DNA of 12,553 bases, taken from positions 1 to 12,553 of the forward strand of contig CAIOLF010000033.1 of the NCBI GenBank assembly GCA_903859075.1, read 5' to 3'. The position numbers and the translations under genes are program-made. Below, in pieces: positions 5,600 to 11,964 of the stretch. Position 1 is the first letter of the stretch. Every line of letters starts with the position of its first letter. The DNA is from Candidatus Buchananbacteria bacterium (GTDB taxonomy: Bacteria; Patescibacteriota; Patescibacteriia; 2-01-FULL-39-33). Below the pieces are notes generated by a model. That model saw nothing but the letters and a program-made list of their open reading frames with translations, ran no database searches and was not told where the DNA came from.

Positions 5600-6826
5600 T
5601 CAGGCGGCGATCCGGACCGCTCCGAAAGTGATCTCCTTGCGCGGCAGGCAAATCGTCGCAAACTTCCGGCGATTACGGCTATTGCCCGGGCAAAGGATGG
5701 CAATACTGTCGCCTTCCTCGTAAAGTGCATCCTGGCTCTGGCCGCACAAGAGAAAATCGACATGATGATTGCGGTATTTCTTGGACATGTCCGCCGCCAT
5801 CGTTAACGAGCCATATTCCTCCTGTTCGCTAAGTCCCATGCCGAAGTCATAATCGACTAGCAGTTTGAAGCCGTTGATTTCGACAATGGGAAATTCCGGA
5901 TTGATCCGGTGCCAATTCGACGGCACATTGCCAGGCGTTGACTGCTGGTGCGGCAAAATGTTGTAGTGGACATCAAATCCGGAAAATTCCGGCTGGCCGA
6001 TGTCTCCGCCCCAGTGATTACCGCACATGATGATGACGCTGGTACCACGCTCATGGAATTCCCGCGCCAGCTTGGCCCAATAGCCGGTATCCAGAGTCGC
6101 AACATTGTCAGTATCGGCAATCACTCCAACAGTGATCGGATCCAGATCATACTTGACGACCGGAATCCGGCAAAACACGACCTCGCCATTACTGCTGTCA
6201 TATAGGGCGTAGCTGTAGCCGTCGCCGGGCATGATGATTTCCGGCAGCACCATGACAGCACCGGGGTTGATCCAGGTCTTTCTGCCGCTCTGCACCAAAA
6301 ATGCAAAATGGGTATGGCCGGTGCAGATCAGAGTGACGCCATCACTGACCTGGTCGACGTCTTTAAGAAAGTCCAAGAAGAGCGCGCGATCAGCCAGTAC
6401 GTCGTGGCTACGCTCATGGCCGAGATAAATCTTGGTCTTTCCCCAAATAACAATCCGATTAGCAATATTGTTGTAGGACAACCTCTGCCGGATCGAAGTG
6501 TCTTCCGGAACCAGCCCCAACTTTTCCAGAGCTTGGCGCGTCACCTCATCGCTAATGATGGAGCGGCTCGGTTCAAGCATGGCCGGCATGGTGAAATGCC
6601 AACCGGCTGGGGCAACAACAAAGTCCGGATTAATGGCCGGGTGTTGGTCCCGGGTCAAAGCGCAGGCGACCGGCAAACCGCCGAAAAACTTTGTATCCTT
6701 ATGTCTGACATTTAGGTCGCCAGCATGGATGAACCTTTCGGCGCCGCGATTAATGAGATCACTGGTCACCCGGAGTAGATTTTCATCCTCCACTCCGTGA
6801 GAATCGGAAACAATACCGTACTTCAT
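5600..6826 (-). CDS. tandem two-domain metallophosphoesterase-like protein, second domain degenerate
   Basis: The 408-residue protein looks like two copies of a calcineurin-type (YfcE-like) phosphoesterase fold. Domain 1 (about 1-221) has VSD8SH10G, HAGD37, YLGH137ERSHD, GH171TH173 and NPGA (187-190) in family order. The expected GN(H/C)D motif is replaced by TRDQH (58-62), so one ligand position is altered. Domain 2 (about 230-406) repeats the layout: VIADTDN (235-241), IIMCGNHWGGD (265-275), LLVDYDFGM, LLCGQSQD (359-366) where GHTH would be, and CPGNSRNRR (379-387). It keeps the fold pattern but most histidine ligands are gone. Such enzymes cleave phosphodiesters or phosphomonoesters in nucleotides, nucleic acids or proteins; the substrate here is unknown. 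No signal peptide or membrane segment is seen. The ATG follows a strong AGGAGG with 7 bases between. It is divergent from the NYN gene. The tandem pattern is my own alignment by eye. Confidence 0.8.
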   Translation of the reverse strand: MKYGIVSDSHGVEDENLLRVTSDLINRGAERFIHAGDLNVRHKDTKFFGGLPVACALTRDQHPAINPDFVVAPAGWHFTMPAMLEPSRSIISDEVTRQALEKLGLVPEDTSIRQRLSYNNIANRIVIWGKTKIYLGHERSHDVLADRALFLDFLKDVDQVSDGVTLICTGHTHFAFLVQSGRKTWINPGAVMVLPEIIMPGDGYSYALYDSSNGEVVFCRIPVVKYDLDPITVGVIADTDNVATLDTGYWAKLAREFHERGTSVIIMCGNHWGGDIGQPEFSGFDVHYNILPHQQSTPGNVPSNWHRINPEFPIVEINGFKLLVDYDFGMGLSEQEEYGSLTMAADMSKKYRNHHVDFLLCGQSQDALYEEGDSIAILCPGNSRNRRKFATICLPRKEITFGAVRIAA

Positions 6827-6839
6827 GGCACTACCTCCT
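6820..6839 (-). promoter_or_regulatory. strong Shine-Dalgarno site of the phosphoesterase-like gene
   Basis: On the minus strand GAGGAGGTAG lies 7 bases (measured from AGGAGG) before the ATG at 6824-6826. It fixes the start and contrasts with the missing Shine-Dalgarno sites of trmD, khpA, rpsP, smc, polA and holA. Confidence 0.8.
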
Positions 6840-6859
6840 CTTTATTACTCGACTACTTC

Positions 6860-6881
6860 TACCTGGCGGCTTGCCAAGGTA
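6860..6881 (-). promoter_or_regulatory. 5'-terminal hairpin in the phosphoesterase-gene leader
   Basis: TACC(T)TGGC and GCCAGGTA pair over 8 bp with one bulged base and the 5-base loop AAGCC on the minus strand. It begins about 2 bases after the predicted transcript start (near 6883). Confidence 0.4.
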
Positions 6882-6889
6882 CTTGCCCT

Positions 6890-6918
6890 AAAGTACGCTT
6901 ATTTTATCCGACTGTCAA
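6890..6918 (-). promoter_or_regulatory. probable promoter of the phosphoesterase-like gene
   Basis: On the minus strand TTGACA (6913-6918, perfect) is followed after 17 bases by TACTTT (6890-6895, only 3 of 6 but with the T, A and final T). The -35 is one arm of the palindrome at 6913-6931. The weak -10 suggests activation or low basal use. Confidence 0.45.
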
Positions 6919-6931
6919 ACGGCTTTTGACA
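6913..6931. promoter_or_regulatory. palindrome joining two back-to-back -35 boxes
   Basis: TGTCAAAcggctTTTGACA is a perfect 7-bp inverted repeat with a 5-base centre. Each arm contains TTGACA, one for the minus-strand gene and one for the plus-strand gene. One protein bound here could control both genes, or two polymerases could compete for the site. Confidence 0.55.
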
Positions 6932-6954
6932 AAACTAAAAAAGCGTTATAAGAT
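6926..6954 (+). promoter_or_regulatory. promoter of the NYN-domain gene
   Basis: TTGACA (6926-6931, perfect) is followed by TAAGAT (6949-6954) at 17 bases or TATAAG (6947-6952) at 15 bases. The predicted start is near 6960, giving a leader of about 58 bases. Confidence 0.55.
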
Positions 6955-6961
6955 GGCTTAT

Positions 6962-6991
6962 CCGGCTTCGGCTGCGGTAGTCGAAAGTCGG
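6962..6991 (+). promoter_or_regulatory. 5'-terminal hairpin in the NYN-gene leader
   Basis: CCGGCTTCG (6962-6970) pairs with 6982-6991 over 9 bp with one bulged A and one G-U pair, closing an 11-base loop. It starts within about 2 bases of the predicted transcript start. Confidence 0.4.
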
Positions 6992-7005
6992 GTGTGGTCT
7001 TCAAC

Positions 7006-7015
7006 AAAGGAGGTG
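7006..7015 (+). promoter_or_regulatory. strong Shine-Dalgarno site of the NYN gene
   Basis: AAAGGAGGTG ends 3 bases before the ATG at 7019-7021. It selects this start over the upstream in-frame ATGs at 6953 and 6797. Confidence 0.85.
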
Positions 7016-7018
7016 CCT

Positions 7019-7912
7019 ATGGGCAAAAAGTTCCGTGAGCAGAAACCAAGGTGCGGAAGGAAGAAAAAACAAGGAGAGGTGACGCTAAAGTTCTTTCCGA
7101 ACAAGCCCAGGCCGCTGAGCTATTTTGAAGGGCAGCCGGTTTTTCTGGATAAACATCTGGCCCGGATGCTTTTCGCCCACATTGGCGAGCCGCGCCAGGT
7201 CTCTAAGGTCTCCATAAAAACATTCCTGCAAAAAGGTTGGGACCGCGATTCCAGGAGACACTGCTGGATAGCCGACAATCGGTATCTGAGATTTGTCCGG
7301 CCAAACCTGCCTTTCGATAAATGCCAAAAACCGAGGGTAATAGTCGATGGGGCAAATCTGTTTATTACTCTGCGAAAAATCAGGAAAGCAGGGATCGGCC
7401 TCACGGCAGCGCAAGCCATCGAGACCGTGATCGGCGGACTTGCCAGGCCGGAAGTTGTCGAGCTTAAGCTCTGTGAAGGTGATCTGGAAGCATTCGCCGA
7501 GGAAATATCGGGGCTGCAGCACAGCTTCAACGGCCGGCTGGATATCCGGCTCGCCGGCATCGAGGGGACTGGCGCCAACAGCTGCAGAAAACAGAAAAGA
7601 TTGGATGACAAGCTGGTCGCCCAGCGTCTCTACGATCTCGTCAATGATGACGAGGGGTCCCAGCTCATCATCCTCTTCAGCGGCGATCAGTATTTTCTTT
7701 GGCCGGCGCGGCGCTGGCTGCAGAGCAAACACAACGGCGAAAACGGGAGAACCCACCAACTGATAATCGTCAGCTCCCGTATCCCCAACGGCGATAGCGA
7801 TGGATTTGTCTCTCCGAAATTGCTGGAACTGACCAACCATCAAAACGCCTTATTCGTCGGCTTGGAGGAATTGGCCGGCAGTACTGGCAAAAGAAACACG
7901 GCATCAATCTAG
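7019..7912 (+). CDS. NYN/PIN-like domain protein, putative RNase
   Basis: The protein has 297 residues. The N-terminus (1-30) is rich in Lys and Arg (MGKKFREQKPRCGRKKK), which would suit nucleic-acid binding. Residues about 35-100 are an unrecognised region. A NYN-type (LabA/DUF88-like) nuclease domain covers about 105-285: RVIVD110GANLF, then KRLDD197KLVAQRLYDLV and LIILFSGD223QYFLWPARRW, ending LLELTNHQNALFVGLEEL. D110, D196/D197 and D223 sit where the metal-binding acids of NYN/PIN nucleases are expected; such proteins usually cut RNA. The open frame reaches back to 6797, but that would overlap the divergent gene, and the only Shine-Dalgarno site precedes 7019. It has its own promoter and terminator and shares a control region with the phosphoesterase-like gene. 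GC looks higher than in the flanking genes, which hints at transfer (not computed). Exact family and target are unknown. Confidence 0.8.
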   Translation: MGKKFREQKPRCGRKKKQGEVTLKFFPNKPRPLSYFEGQPVFLDKHLARMLFAHIGEPRQVSKVSIKTFLQKGWDRDSRRHCWIADNRYLRFVRPNLPFDKCQKPRVIVDGANLFITLRKIRKAGIGLTAAQAIETVIGGLARPEVVELKLCEGDLEAFAEEISGLQHSFNGRLDIRLAGIEGTGANSCRKQKRLDDKLVAQRLYDLVNDDEGSQLIILFSGDQYFLWPARRWLQSKHNGENGRTHQLIIVSSRIPNGDSDGFVSPKLLELTNHQNALFVGLEELAGSTGKRNTASI

Positions 7913-7916
7913 AATA

Positions 7917-7949
7917 GGATCAACTAGCAAAGTTGGTCCTTCTTTTTTT
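7917..7949 (+). terminator. intrinsic terminator of the NYN gene
   Basis: GGATCAACT (7917-7925) pairs with AGTTGGTCC (7931-7939), 9 bp with one G-U, around loop AGCAA. It is followed by TTCTTTTTTT (7940-7949). It starts 4 bases after the stop codon. Confidence 0.92.
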
Positions 7950-7950
7950 A

Positions 7951-7979
7951 ATGACTTTTCGACCGATTTCCGCTATAAT
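7951..7979 (+). promoter_or_regulatory. polA promoter, giving a very short leader
   Basis: ATGACT (7951-7956, 4 of 6) and a perfect TATAAT (7974-7979) are 17 bases apart. The predicted start near 7986 is only about 7 bases before the polA ATG, leaving no room for a Shine-Dalgarno site. A second TATAAT at 7985-7990 touches the ATG and could not serve this start codon. Confidence 0.55.
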
Positions 7980-7992
7980 ACAGATATAATTT

Positions 7993-10878
7993 ATGGCTAC
8001 TAAACCCTCCGCCACTTCGCTACGGCGAGGCAAAAAACAAAAACTGGTGATTATCGACTGCAACGCGCTGATCCATCGCGCTTGGCACGCCCTGCCGCCG
8101 CTCGCCGATAAAAATGGCCAGCTGACTAATGCCGTCTACGGCTTTACTTTGATTTTTATCAAAGCTCTCAAAGACTTGAAGCCCGATTATCTGGCGGCGA
8201 CTTTTGATCTCAAGGGCAAGACTTTCCGCCATGAGCAGTATCAGCAGTACAAAGCGACGCGCGTCAAACAGCCGGATGAATTTTATGACCAAATTCCCAT
8301 CGTCAAAGAAGTTCTGCGCGCTTTTAACGTGCCGATTTTTGAGCGTCAGGGTTATGAAGCCGACGATGTTATCGGCACAATTGCCAATCTCAAAACCGTT
8401 GATCGTCCTGACATTGAAACGATCATTGTTACCGGCGATCAGGATTGCCTGCAACTAGTGGATTTTAACACCAAAGTGCTGTCGCCGCACAAAGGATTTT
8501 CCGAAACGATCCTCTATGGCGAAGCCGAGGTAAAAGAAAAATTCGGCGGCTTGGTTCCCAAACAGCTGATTGATTATAAAGGGCTGCGCGGCGATGCTTC
8601 CGACAATATTCCCGGGGTCAAAGGCATCGGAGAAAAAGGCGCTATTGATCTGCTAACCAATTTCCATTCGCTTGATGGGATTTACAAAAATATAAAATCA
8701 GAAAAAATCAAAGACCGTACTAGGGAACTTTTGACTGAGCAAAAAGATCAGGCATACATGTCAAAAAAACTAGCCACCATTGTTACTAACGTGCCCATTG
8801 ACTTTAAATTGGAAAAAACGCGTTTTCATGGCTATGACCAGAATGCGGTAATCGATATTTTCCAGCGCCTGAATTTCAAAAGCCTGATGCGCCAACTATC
8901 GACATTGTCCCAAGCCGGAATCGAAGTTAAAACCGGCCAGGGAGGTCTGTTTGATAAAAAACCGGAGGAGAAAACTTCAACATTAAAAAAAGAAACAAAA
9001 GATAATAAAAAAGAAAAAGAAATAAGACTGCCGAACAAAAGGGTCGGCCGGCAAGATTACCGACTAATTAATGATGAAGAGGCATTAAAAAAGTTCATTA
9101 CCGAACTAAAAAAACAAACTGAATTCTGTTTTGACACGGAAACAACCTCGCTCAATCCGTTTGAAGCGCGTCTATTAGGCATCAGCTTCTGCTGGAAAGC
9201 CGGCGAGGCCTGTTATGTGACGGAACCAATGATTAAAAAGATAAAAGATGATCTGGCTAGGATCTTTACTAATAAAAAAATAAAAAAAATCGGCCACAAT
9301 CTGAAATATGACATCGAGATTATTAGCCAATATTTTTTTAGTGAGGATTTAAAAACAAAACATACTCTATCTCTGCGACAGGTAGAAAATATTTATTTCG
9401 ATACCATGGTTGCCTCTTACCTGTTAAATCCGGGAAGCCGCCAACACAGTTTAGACACCATCTCCTTCGTGGAGCTGGGTTATCAGATGCAAAGCATTGA
9501 AGAACTTATCGGTAAGGGAAAAGAGCAAATCAACATGAGCGAAGTGCCGGTGGAAAAAGTTTCCTGGTATTCCTGCGAGGATGCCGATATCTGCTTCCGT
9601 TTGTACCAAAAATTCGCGCCGGAATTGGAGCAACAGAATATCTTCGGCTTGTTTGGAAATCTGGAGATGCCACTGGTACAGGTACTAGCGGATATCGAAA
9701 GGAATGGCGTCAAGATAAACAGCAAATTTCTAACTAATTTGTCAAAGGATTTGGGTAAAAAAATCGGCGGCCTGGAAAAAAAGATCTATAAGCTGGCCGG
9801 CAAGGAATTCAATGTCGCCTCGCCCAAGCAACTCAAGGAAGTGCTGTTTGATAAAATGAAAATTTCTACCGCCGGACTAGGCAAAACCAAGACCGGAATT
9901 TCTACCGGGGCCAGCGAATTGGAAAAGCTCAAAGGCGAACATGAGATTATTGATCTGATCCTGGAATTCAGGGAATTATCAAAGTTAAAAAATACCTATC
10001 TGGACGCCCTGCCCCTGCTAGTGGATAAAGACGACGGCCGGGTGCATACGTCGTTTAATCAGACGGTTACCGCTACCGGCAGATTATCATCATCAGAGCC
10101 GAACTTGCAGAACATCCCCATCCGCAGCGAACTCGGGGCGCAAATTCGCACCGCCTTTATCGCCGAGCCGGGATATAAAATAGTCAAAGCCGACTATAGC
10201 CAAATTGAATTACGCATTGTGGCTTCACTCGCCGATGACGAGACAATGCTTAAAATCTTCAGATCCGGCGGAGACATCCATACCCAGACCGCGGCCATTA
10301 TTAATAATGTCAAGCCGGGGGAAGTAACCAAAGAAATGCGCCGCAAAGCCAAGGAAGTCAACTTCGGCGTGCTCTACGGCATGGGCGCCTGGGGACTAGC
10401 CAGCCGCACCGGCATCAGCAACGCCGAGGCGCACGATTTTATCAATAAATATTTTAAGGCGTTTAAAAAAGTAAAAAAATATCTGGATGAGACGGTAGAG
10501 ATCGCCCGCGACAAGGGCTATGTGGAGACACTGTTGGGCCGCCGCCGCTATCTGCCGGAAATCAATTCCAGTATGAACCAAGTGCGCGCCGGCGCCGAGC
10601 GCATGGCGCTCAACCACCCGATCCAAGGAACAGCGGCTGATCTGATCAAATTGGCAATGATTGAAATCAATAAAAAACTGGCTGAAATATCACCCCGATC
10701 AAGAATGATTTTGCAAGTCCACGATGAGTTGGTTTTTGAAGTGCCTGAACATGAAATAAAAAAAGTTGGTGAATTTGTCAAAGACAAAATGTGCTCGGTA
10801 CTCAAGCTAAAAGCGCCGATTGAAGCGGAGGTATCCGCCGGCGACAATTGGGGTGAGACGAAGGAAATAAAATTATAA
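7993..10878 (+). CDS. polA: DNA polymerase I with 5' nuclease, proofreading and polymerase domains
   Basis: PolA fills gaps, removes RNA primers and takes part in repair. The 961-residue protein is complete. The 5'-nuclease domain (about 17-310) has VIID22CNALIHRAWHA, GYEADD (120-125), TGDQD (147-151) and GLRGDASDNIPGVKGIGEKGA. A Lys-rich linker follows (about 318-350). The 3'-5' exonuclease is intact, unlike in Taq or Bacillus PolA: D381-T-E383, GHNLKYD440 and Y526-SCED530. The polymerase domain has TATGRLSSSEPNLQNIPIR, motif A D734YSQIELR, motif B RRKAKEVNF791GVLYG (phenylalanine at the position that discriminates against dideoxynucleotides) and motif C VHD911E. Residues 5-14 (PSATSLRRGK) are an N-terminal addition ahead of the usual start, encoded by a palindromic element at 8007-8029. 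There is no Shine-Dalgarno site. A terminator separates it from holA. Confidence 0.98.
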   Translation: MATKPSATSLRRGKKQKLVIIDCNALIHRAWHALPPLADKNGQLTNAVYGFTLIFIKALKDLKPDYLAATFDLKGKTFRHEQYQQYKATRVKQPDEFYDQIPIVKEVLRAFNVPIFERQGYEADDVIGTIANLKTVDRPDIETIIVTGDQDCLQLVDFNTKVLSPHKGFSETILYGEAEVKEKFGGLVPKQLIDYKGLRGDASDNIPGVKGIGEKGAIDLLTNFHSLDGIYKNIKSEKIKDRTRELLTEQKDQAYMSKKLATIVTNVPIDFKLEKTRFHGYDQNAVIDIFQRLNFKSLMRQLSTLSQAGIEVKTGQGGLFDKKPEEKTSTLKKETKDNKKEKEIRLPNKRVGRQDYRLINDEEALKKFITELKKQTEFCFDTETTSLNPFEARLLGISFCWKAGEACYVTEPMIKKIKDDLARIFTNKKIKKIGHNLKYDIEIISQYFFSEDLKTKHTLSLRQVENIYFDTMVASYLLNPGSRQHSLDTISFVELGYQMQSIEELIGKGKEQINMSEVPVEKVSWYSCEDADICFRLYQKFAPELEQQNIFGLFGNLEMPLVQVLADIERNGVKINSKFLTNLSKDLGKKIGGLEKKIYKLAGKEFNVASPKQLKEVLFDKMKISTAGLGKTKTGISTGASELEKLKGEHEIIDLILEFRELSKLKNTYLDALPLLVDKDDGRVHTSFNQTVTATGRLSSSEPNLQNIPIRSELGAQIRTAFIAEPGYKIVKADYSQIELRIVASLADDETMLKIFRSGGDIHTQTAAIINNVKPGEVTKEMRRKAKEVNFGVLYGMGAWGLASRTGISNAEAHDFINKYFKAFKKVKKYLDETVEIARDKGYVETLLGRRRYLPEINSSMNQVRAGAERMALNHPIQGTAADLIKLAMIEINKKLAEISPRSRMILQVHDELVFEVPEHEIKKVGEFVKDKMCSVLKLKAPIEAEVSAGDNWGETKEIKL
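8007..8029. repeat. palindromic element at the start of polA, related to the one in smc
   Basis: CT(C)CGCC (8007-8013) pairs with GGCGAG (8024-8029) with one bulged base around a 10-base loop ACTTCGCTAC. It shares TCCGCC, CTTC, a GC/TA core and the GGCG arm with the element at 2762-2787. It encodes PSATSLRRG, residues 5-13 of PolA, ahead of the first strand of the 5'-nuclease domain. Confidence 0.5.
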
Positions 10879-10892
10879 AATTGATTTCTTAA

Positions 10893-10924
10893 CTAAACCG
10901 CCATCAAGGCGGTTTTTAGTTTAT
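10893..10924 (+). terminator. intrinsic terminator of polA
   Basis: AAACCGCC (10895-10902) and GGCGGTTT (10908-10915) form an 8-bp stem with loop ATCAA. They are followed by TT, AG and TTTA, with five T in a row at 10913-10917. It lies 17 bases after the polA stop. Confidence 0.88.
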
Positions 10925-10952
10925 TGCCTTAAATCTTAAAATTAGCTAAGAT
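10924..10952 (+). promoter_or_regulatory. possible holA promoter, very short leader
   Basis: TTGCCT (10924-10929, 4 of 6) and TAAGAT (10947-10952, 4 of 6) are 17 bases apart. The start would be near 10959, about 8 bases before the holA ATG. Both boxes are imperfect. Confidence 0.35.
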
Positions 10953-10966
10953 ACCAATATAAATCT

Positions 10967-11947
10967 ATGATCTTCTTCCTCTACGGCACTGATGCCTATA
11001 GAATTAATGAGAAATTAAACGAACTTAAAACCGGCTTTATCGCCAAAAAAAACAAAGCCGGGCTTAATATTGCCGCGCTCAGCGGCGATAATATCCAATT
11101 GGATCAATTCAAACAAGAGGCTCTTTCCATCTCTTTCTTTGGCGACAAAAAAATGATCATCATTTCCGGCATTATGGAAAAAAGCAGCGGGAGCCAAAAA
11201 AAACAACGGGAAGAAATCGCCGAGTTTTTAAAAGCCAAAGAAAAAATGATTGAAAATAACCTGGTCTTTGTCGACCTCTTCGAAGATGCCAAAAAAATCC
11301 CTGTCAAAGACGACTTATTCAAACTATTAATAAAGCAAAAATACTCTTGGGAATATAAACAATTGCGCGGCAACGAGCTCAGTTCCTGGCTGAAAAAATA
11401 TTGCGCTGATAATAAAATAAATCTGGAACCAGCGGCAGCTGATGAGTTAATTATGCTGGTCGGCAATGATCTGTTGCAATTATCACTGGAACTAAAAAAA
11501 CTTTCCGCCTATAAGAAAAATAAAAATATTACCAAAGCCGACGTCGCGGAAATGGTCCGCGCCAAATTCGATGAAGATATCTTCAAGCTGACTGACGCGC
11601 TCTCGGCCAAGAATCAAAAATTGGCCCTGCACCTGATCAGCGACCAGTTGCGCTCCGGTAACGCCCCTCTCGCCATTTTGGCGATGATCCAGCGCCAATT
11701 CAGGATCCTGCTCCGCCTCCAAGGACAATTGGAAGAAACTGCCGGCTATCCTAATAAAACGCAGTTAGCTAAAGAGCTTGGCTTGCACGAATTTATCATT
11801 ATGAAAGGATTGGGACAAATAAAAAATTTCTCCGCCGATAAGCTGAAAAAAATCTATGGCGATTTGATGGAAATGGAAAAACAATTAAAAACCGGATATA
11901 AGAATCCGGAGTTATTGTTTGATTTGTTCGTAGTAAAAAATTGTTAA
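10967..11947 (+). CDS. holA: DNA polymerase III delta subunit
   Basis: The delta subunit is the part of the clamp loader that opens the sliding clamp (DnaN) so it can be placed on primed DNA. The 326-residue protein is close to the usual length (343 in E. coli). It begins with the typical MIFFLYGTDAYRINEKLNEL, followed by the region around DQFKQEALSISFFGDKKMIIISG (about 45-68). The ELSSWLKKYC and DELIMLVGNDLLQLSLELKKL segments (roughly 138-180) match the second and third AAA-like regions. The C-terminal collar domain contains DIFKLTDAL, PLAILAMIQRQFRILLRL and NPELLFDLFV. There is no Shine-Dalgarno site before the ATG at 10967. It is separated from polA by a terminator, and its stop lies two bases from the rlmN stop on the other strand. 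Confidence 0.93.
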   Translation: MIFFLYGTDAYRINEKLNELKTGFIAKKNKAGLNIAALSGDNIQLDQFKQEALSISFFGDKKMIIISGIMEKSSGSQKKQREEIAEFLKAKEKMIENNLVFVDLFEDAKKIPVKDDLFKLLIKQKYSWEYKQLRGNELSSWLKKYCADNKINLEPAAADELIMLVGNDLLQLSLELKKLSAYKKNKNITKADVAEMVRAKFDEDIFKLTDALSAKNQKLALHLISDQLRSGNAPLAILAMIQRQFRILLRLQGQLEETAGYPNKTQLAKELGLHEFIIMKGLGQIKNFSADKLKKIYGDLMEMEKQLKTGYKNPELLFDLFVVKNC

Positions 11948-11964
11948 GATCACTTAGTAATCTT
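11946..11964. terminator. imperfect palindrome at the holA/rlmN junction, possible bidirectional terminator
   Basis: AAGAT (11946-11950) pairs with ATCTT (11960-11964), and an inner ACT/AGT adds three pairs. It is centred on the two convergent stop codons. On the minus strand AACAA and then six T follow. The stem is weak, but no better terminator is visible for either gene. Confidence 0.3.

Noticed and set aside
6308..6715. 135-residue plus-strand frame opposite the phosphoesterase-like gene
   Set aside because: Antisense to clear motifs (GHTH, HAGD) of the minus-strand protein; no ribosome site.
6797..7018. N-terminal extension of the NYN protein to an ATG at 6797 or 6953
   Set aside because: The 6797 start overlaps the divergent gene and lies upstream of the predicted promoter. 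The ATG at 6953 lies before the predicted transcript start. Only 7019 has a Shine-Dalgarno site.
7085..7843. 252-residue minus-strand open frame inside the NYN gene
   Set aside because: It is antisense to a gene with recognisable NYN motifs, a Shine-Dalgarno site and a terminator. The translated frame shows no known motif and has no start signals.
5600..7912. Transposon or prophage origin for the accessory pair
   Set aside because: No transposase, integrase, terminal inverted repeat, target duplication or tRNA attachment site is visible at either end.
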